From assembly GCA_964459635.1 (NCBI GenBank), contig CAYWMQ010000041.1, forward strand, positions 1-7,229: a stretch of DNA of 7,229 bases, read 5' to 3'. Position numbers and translations under genes: made by a program. Under the pieces are notes generated by a model. That model searched no databases. It saw only the letters and a program-made list of their open reading frames with translations, and was not told the origin of the DNA. Below are positions 5,035 to 7,229 of this stretch, piece after piece (position 1 is the first letter of the stretch; each line of letters opens with the position of its first letter). This DNA is from CAYWMQ01 sp964459635. Lineage in GTDB: Bacteria > Patescibacteriota > Minisyncoccia > Phycocordibacterales > UBA12088.

Positions 5035-5069
5035 TTTAGATTTTGGATTGAAGATTTTTGATTTTAAGA
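5035..5069. repeat. Degenerate 7-nt tandem repeat array, left arm
   Basis: Four GAT triplets on the plus strand spaced exactly 7 nt apart (starting 5039, 5046, 5053, 5060) in A/T-rich sequence: GATTTTG, GATTGAA, GATTTTT, GATTTTA. It resembles the GAGNNNN array inside the rluA-family gene. Confidence 0.75.
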
Positions 5070-5098
5070 ATGTCGGAAAGGGCTATCGTGCATGTCTC

Positions 5099-5125
5099 CA
5101 AATCCATAATCACTAATCTAACATC
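5099..5125. repeat. Degenerate 7-nt tandem repeat array, right arm, inverted
   Basis: Four ATC triplets on the plus strand spaced exactly 7 nt (starting 5102, 5109, 5116, 5123). These are reverse complements of the GAT units at 5039-5062. The two arrays form an imperfect inverted repeat about 87 nt long around a centre near 5082, between acyP and uppS. Confidence 0.65.
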
Positions 5126-5138
5126 CCGGCATATCTCA

Positions 5139-5372
5139 TCATCCCCACGTAACGTCCACATTCTCCACGTTCCCACGCGATGGTCCCTTTTGTAGATGCG
5201 TGACGAGCACCTCAAGCGCGGCGCGCTCGCCATTCGCCTCCACTATAACACTGCCATCGGGCTCGTTGGTTGCGACGGCGTCCACCCCACACTCCGCCGC
5301 TGTCGCTTGTACAAACGCACGATATCCCACGCCCTGCACGCGGCCGGTGATGGTGGCGGTGAACTTCCTCAT
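5139..5372 (-). CDS. acyP: Acylphosphatase
   Basis: Hydrolyses carboxyl-phosphate bonds of acyl phosphates in the cytosol. The 77 residues begin MRKFTATITGRVQGVGYRAF; GRVQGVGYR (10-18) is the phosphate-binding loop with catalytic Arg18, and ATNEPDGSV (34-42) supplies catalytic Asn36. The protein ends at DVTWG, roughly 13 residues short of the usual 90, so the last strand seems reduced; the TGA is clean. There is no Shine-Dalgarno. The start is 15 nt after the brnA stop, and a TATACG box (5381-5386) lies 8 nt upstream, so it may use its own near-leaderless promoter or depend on brnTA readthrough. Its first 42 nt plus the 4 nt before the ATG (5331-5376) are repeated with three changes at 6009-6054, on the other side of brnTA. 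Confidence 0.93.
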   Translation of the reverse strand: MRKFTATITGRVQGVGYRAFVQATAAECGVDAVATNEPDGSVIVEANGERAALEVLVTHLQKGPSRGNVENVDVTWG

Positions 5373-5376
5373 GGGC
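5331..5376 (-). repeat. Direct repeat of the acyP 5' end, copy A (intact gene)
   Basis: 46 nt matching 6009-6054 at 43 positions. The changes are at 5359, 5364 and 5367. Similarity stops abruptly at both ends. The 632 nt between the copies contain brnA, brnT and their control region. Confidence 0.92.
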
Positions 5377-5387
5377 AGCGCGTATAG

Positions 5388-5657
5388 TTACCCCTGCGCA
5401 ACGTACTTATGGATGAGCGATGAGAGCAAGGTTTGATACGGCACCCCCTCCTCAGCCGCCTTCACTTTGATACGATGCAGATCTCGCTCAGAAAGCCGCA
5501 AGTTAATGCTCTTGGACCGTGCGGTACTCTGCCGCGCAACCTCCCTGAAATAGGCGAGCTCTTTTTTAATGTTTGGTACGCTTTTTGAAATACCTTGCTC
5601 ATACTCACGTAAGATTTTTGTCTCTTCAGTATCAAGTTTTGTGTTGGGTTTGTTCAT
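5388..5657 (-). CDS. brnA: BrnA-type antitoxin (CopG-like ribbon-helix-helix)
   Basis: Antitoxin expected to bind and neutralise BrnT and to repress the operon as a dimer. The 89 residues have a Lys/Glu-rich N-terminal half (toxin-binding in this family) and a ribbon-helix-helix domain at about 50-87: SINLRLSERDL, then a helix with KVKAAEEGVPYQTLLSSLIHKYV. The GVPYQTLLSSLIHKYV ending is characteristic of BrnA partners. The start ATG is 3 nt after the brnT stop and has only a weak AAAGAA site, so translation is probably coupled to the toxin gene. The order toxin first, antitoxin second is the usual one for brnTA. It is followed after 15 nt by acyP without a terminator. Confidence 0.92.
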   Translation of the reverse strand: MNKPNTKLDTEETKILREYEQGISKSVPNIKKELAYFREVARQSTARSKSINLRLSERDLHRIKVKAAEEGVPYQTLLSSLIHKYVAQG

Positions 5658-5660
5658 AGA

Positions 5661-5945
5661 CTATTCTTTTGGATTAGTAATGTATCGCTTAGTTGCCTGT
5701 CTACTGGGGATAATTGTTTTTAGAAACCACACATCGTTTCCTTTTGGAACACACGGCACCAAGTACACATAGTCGTCGATACGAATTACCAGGCGCCGTT
5801 GGTGCGGGTATTTAGTCTTGTTGGGATGCTCGTGTATATCTAGCAAGCCCCCCTCTTCTTGGAGCACGGTCTGAACAGCCTCGAAAGTAACTCCTCTGTA
5901 CTTCTTTAGCCACGCGTTTTTTTCTTCGCTCCACTCAAAGTACAT
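5661..5945 (-). CDS. brnT: BrnT-type ribonuclease toxin
   Basis: Toxin of the type II BrnT/BrnA system, with a RelE-like fold in the family; it slows translation by cutting RNA. The 94 residues begin MYFEWSEEKNAWLKKYRGVTF. They include LLDIHEHPNKTKYPHQRRLV (34-53) and YVYLVPCV (59-66), and finish with FLKTIIPSRQATKRYI, the family's conserved end. Length is normal and nothing is truncated, so the toxin looks intact. The start ATG lies 6 nt after a TATCAT -10 and 22 nt after a TTGACT -35, so the predicted 5' end is the A of the ATG itself and the message would be leaderless. A candidate operator overlaps the -35. Upstream is a fragment of a second acyP start. Confidence 0.93.
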   Translation of the reverse strand: MYFEWSEEKNAWLKKYRGVTFEAVQTVLQEEGGLLDIHEHPNKTKYPHQRRLVIRIDDYVYLVPCVPKGNDVWFLKTIIPSRQATKRYITNPKE

Positions 5946-5951
5946 ACCTTC

Positions 5952-5979
5952 ATGATACCAAATGTCTACACCGAGTCAA
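5952..5979 (-). promoter_or_regulatory. brnTA promoter
   Basis: On the minus strand TTGACT (5974-5979, 5 of 6), a 16-nt spacer and TATCAT (5952-5957, 5 of 6). The -10 ends 6 nt before the brnT ATG, giving a predicted start at position 5945, the first base of the gene. Confidence 0.65.
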
Positions 5980-5990
5980 GACAATGTCTA
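5961..5990. promoter_or_regulatory. Candidate BrnA operator at the brnTA promoter
   Basis: AATGTCTA occurs twice, at 5961-5968 and 5983-5990, 22 bp apart (about two helical turns). The second copy lies in the perfect palindrome AGACAATGTCT (5979-5989), which touches the -35. The first lies in the spacer. The layout fits autorepression by a ribbon-helix-helix dimer; binding is inferred. Confidence 0.45.
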
Positions 5991-6050
5991 TATGCTGTAA
6001 AAGCGTTGGCCCTGCACGCGGCCGGTGATGGTGGCGCTGAAATTGCTCAT
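5988..6050 (-). pseudogene. Truncated acylphosphatase N-terminus
   Basis: Reads MSNFSATITGRVQG, matching the first 14 residues of the intact acyP at 5372 except for three substitutions (R2S, K3N, T5S). It then departs into QRFYSI and a stop, right where the nucleotide repeat ends at 6009. All catalytic residues except the start of the phosphate loop are missing, so no enzyme can be made. It still has an extended -10 (TGCTACACT, 6058-6066) 7 nt before its ATG, so it may be the original acyP start region cut off by insertion of the toxin-antitoxin segment. Confidence 0.85.
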
Positions 6051-6054
6051 GGGC
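6009..6054 (-). repeat. Direct repeat of the acyP 5' end, copy B (fragment)
   Basis: Partner of 5331-5376, 678 nt away in the same orientation, 43 of 46 nt identical. Both copies share CCGGTGATGGTGGCG and end just upstream of the start codon at GGGC (plus strand). Confidence 0.92.
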
Positions 6055-6057
6055 GAC

Positions 6058-6066
6058 AGTGTAGCA
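6058..6066 (-). promoter_or_regulatory. Extended -10 element before the acyP fragment
   Basis: TGCTACACT on the minus strand, 7 nt before the fragment's ATG and closely similar in sequence and position to the gpmA element TGCTATAGT. It may be the ancestral acyP promoter, which could now feed transcription into brnTA. It is a weak consensus match. Confidence 0.35.
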
Positions 6067-6092
6067 TTAAGAGCAGCGTGCGCATACACAAG

Positions 6093-6117
6093 CGACCCCC
6101 AAACAAGTTGGGGGTCG
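6093..6117 (-). terminator. Terminator after the LemA-like gene
   Basis: 10-bp stem (CGACCCCCAA / TTGGGGGTCG) with a 5-nt loop, 12 nt after the stop of the LemA-like gene. The minus-strand tail CTTGTGTATG is only moderately U-rich. Confidence 0.7.
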
Positions 6118-6129
6118 TAGGGACATCCG

Positions 6130-6657
6130 CTACTCAGAGGGGATCATAAAGCCGAAGAACCAGGGGTTTCTGTTTCTTACACGGATCTCCGTGGCGACCT
6201 GCTCTGCCAAGACCTGCTGGTGGTATACATCGCTCTTGAGCTGATTGATTCGAGAGACCAGTTCCGTGAGCGTTGCTGAGGCCTTGAGTTCGGGGTACTT
6301 GGTGAAATACAGCATCACCTTGTCGGGGCTAATGTCTTCAAACACCTCGCGTTCATGCTGAGGGTACTGGTCCGCGAGGTACGCACCGAACTCCCGAGTC
6401 AAATCATCGGCCTTCCTTGCATAGATAGTGCCCACGTTTTTGTGCTGTGTGAGCATCTCCAGTGAGTGAATCTGACTGACCCAAGCTCCTGCAGAAACAA
6501 AAAAGCCGATCAAAACTATCACCGCAGCGAATACCATGAAGAACGCGCCGCCGCTGTCATACTCGTTATGACTATTCCTCGCATTTAACGTCCCGTGTCG
6601 CGCGAAGCACATGACGCTGAAAAGCAGCGCGAACCCGGCCGCAACTAGGAAAAACAT
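6130..6657 (-). CDS. Membrane protein with a LemA-like C-terminal region
   Basis: 175 residues. A hydrophobic segment at 2-18 (FFLVAAGFALLFSVMCF) and a second at about 37-58 (GAFFMVFAAVIVLIGFFVSAGAWV) predict two membrane helices. A helical region of about 115 residues follows. Within it, TKYPELKASATLTELVSRINQL (119-140), a coiled-coil-like stretch and RVRNRNPWFFGF (159-170) resemble the YP-LK...L and closing N-P-x-x-F-GF pattern of LemA-family proteins. LemA proteins usually have a single N-terminal helix, so the extra helix is unusual, and I treat the family call as tentative. Function in that family is unknown. The ATG at 6657 is set by AAGGAG 6 nt upstream. It is monocistronic, with a promoter candidate at 6710-6738 and its own terminator. 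Confidence 0.7.
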   Translation of the reverse strand: MFFLVAAGFALLFSVMCFARHGTLNARNSHNEYDSGGAFFMVFAAVIVLIGFFVSAGAWVSQIHSLEMLTQHKNVGTIYARKADDLTREFGAYLADQYPQHEREVFEDISPDKVMLYFTKYPELKASATLTELVSRINQLKSDVYHQQVLAEQVATEIRVRNRNPWFFGFMIPSE

Positions 6658-6709
6658 CTCGGTCTCCTTCCTGTGAGGGATATTAGTGCTAGGATGCCGT
6701 CCGCGAATA

Positions 6710-6738
6710 GATGTATCATGTGTTGCCTGTCATGTAAA
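6710..6738 (-). promoter_or_regulatory. Weak promoter candidate for the LemA-like gene
   Basis: On the minus strand TTTACA (6733-6738, 5 of 6), a 17-nt spacer and TACATC (6710-6715, 3 of 6) with an extended TGA before it. The leader would be about 45 nt. Low confidence because the -10 is poor. Confidence 0.3.
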
Positions 6739-6777
6739 GCACAGGTGAAGCGCACTACCACCATGGGATTACTTTTG

Positions 6778-6795
6778 TCGCCGCCCAGTCGGCGA
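6778..6795 (-). terminator. Possible terminator after the MazG-like gene
   Basis: 6-bp stem (TCGCCG / CGGCGA) with a 6-nt loop, about 40 nt after the stop. A second 5-bp hairpin (6810-6827) lies between them. Neither is followed by a U-tract on the minus strand, so this is tentative. Confidence 0.3.
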
Positions 6796-6834
6796 TGCGC
6801 TTTCCTGCAACCCAAGGACACATGGGTGAACTGA

Positions 6835-7158
6835 CTACGCCAGATGTTTGAACCACTTCTTCTCAAGCGCTTTCTCAATATCGATGTTCTGCTGCTGTGC
6901 AAAGAGGACTAGGAAGCCGAACACATCGGCGAACTCCTTTTCAAACTCGTCGCGAAGCTCTTCCTGTGTCTTGCCCTTCTCACGAGCCCGGCCCGTGTTC
7001 ATCATATAGCTCTGCACGCACTCGCCCCACTCCTCCGTCACCTTGAGCACGAAGTAGTCACGGTCAACGGACACCTCAGGGTGCCGCTTTGCATAGTCTT
7101 CCATGACCGCTTGTATCTTTTTTGTGAGGTGTGCGAATGTAGTGCCAGTCGAAGACAT
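6835..7158 (-). CDS. MazG-like nucleotide pyrophosphohydrolase
   Basis: 107 residues, all-helical. The family hydrolyses nucleoside triphosphates to monophosphate plus pyrophosphate, often clearing damaged or excess dNTPs. The metal-binding pattern is present: EEWGE (42-46, EExxE) and EFAD (75-78, ExxD), separated by a loop containing GRAREKGKTQEELRDEF. The region LVLFAQQQNIDIEKALEKKWFKHL is the usual last helix. It is a single short domain rather than the two-domain MazG of Escherichia coli, so substrate cannot be assigned. The start ATG has no Shine-Dalgarno (upstream ATACACACC), like the rluA-family gene (upstream ATACACAC), so a leaderless message is possible. It lies 43 nt downstream of a tRNA and may be co-transcribed with it. 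Confidence 0.88.
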   Translation of the reverse strand: MSSTGTTFAHLTKKIQAVMEDYAKRHPEVSVDRDYFVLKVTEEWGECVQSYMMNTGRAREKGKTQEELRDEFEKEFADVFGFLVLFAQQQNIDIEKALEKKWFKHLA

Positions 7159-7176
7159 GGTGTGTATGTGGTGCCT

Positions 7177-7204
7177 GCACTGCGAAGCTTTAGCGAAGCA
7201 GTGC
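7177..7204 (-). terminator. Hairpin overlapping the 3' end of the right-edge tRNA
   Basis: 7-bp stem (GCACTGC / GCAGTGC) enclosing a 14-nt loop that can itself pair weakly. Its distal arm includes the discriminator and the last two acceptor bases of the tRNA, so the hairpin and the tRNA fold exclude each other. No U-tract follows. The role is uncertain. Confidence 0.3.
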
Positions 7205-7229
7205 GCGCTAAGGGACTCGAACCCCTGAC
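7202..7229 (-). tRNA. 3' part of a tRNA cut by the window edge, isotype unknown
   Basis: On the minus strand the T-arm AGGGG-TTCGAGT-CCCTT is followed by the 3' acceptor strand AGCGCGC and discriminator A. The anticodon lies beyond the window, so the amino acid cannot be told. CCA is not encoded (the acceptor is followed by CTG), as in the other two tRNAs. The T-stem ends in an A-U and a G-U pair. Confidence 0.88.

Noticed and set aside
6645..6902. 85-residue minus-strand frame between the LemA-like and MazG-like genes
   Set aside because: No ribosome site at any ATG, it overlaps both genes, and its span includes hairpins and the promoter candidate of the LemA-like gene.

Overview
The window looks like part of a small-genome Candidate Phyla Radiation (Patescibacteria) chromosome, most probably Parcubacteria. 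The ribosomal protein L19 core resembles that group, the tRNA genes do not encode CCA, and small standalone HNH and LAGLIDADG proteins sit among short housekeeping genes. This placement comes from recognising the proteins, not from a search. The standard bacterial code fits every gene.

All genes but one lie on the minus strand; they are described here in plus coordinates. A 5' part of phosphoglycerate mutase (gpmA) runs off the left edge. Next come a small HNH-type protein (635-1069), tRNA-His and tRNA-Leu (1215-1407), a LAGLIDADG homing endonuclease whose 3' end overlaps tRNA-Leu (1395-2087), and rplS with a long charged tail (2145-2744). Then follow a 56-aa unknown protein, an RluA-family pseudouridine synthase (3040-3795), and divergently a plus-strand unknown gene (3841-4185). 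After that come undecaprenyl diphosphate synthase (4306-5004), acylphosphatase (5139-5372), a BrnT/BrnA toxin-antitoxin pair (5388-5945), a fragment of a second acylphosphatase start (5988-6050), a LemA-like membrane protein (6130-6657), a MazG-like pyrophosphohydrolase (6835-7158), and the 3' part of another tRNA at the right edge. No gene-free stretch exceeds 300 bases; the longest (about 5946-6129 and 6658-6834) hold promoters, hairpins and the acyP fragment.

The housekeeping functions are glycolysis, translation (L19, rRNA or tRNA modification, tRNAs), cell-wall lipid carrier synthesis and nucleotide clean-up. The accessory layer is interwoven with these genes. The toxin-antitoxin module lies between two copies of the acylphosphatase 5' end. 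Two endonuclease-type genes flank a tRNA pair, and one of those tRNAs has its 3' end duplicated. Degenerate 7-nt tandem repeats occur inside rluA and, as an inverted pair, between uppS and acyP.

Two kinds of gene start can be seen. Some genes have a clear Shine-Dalgarno sequence. Others have none, but carry a -10-like box only 6-10 nt before the start codon, which suggests leaderless messages. No CRISPR array, transposase or phage structural gene was seen.
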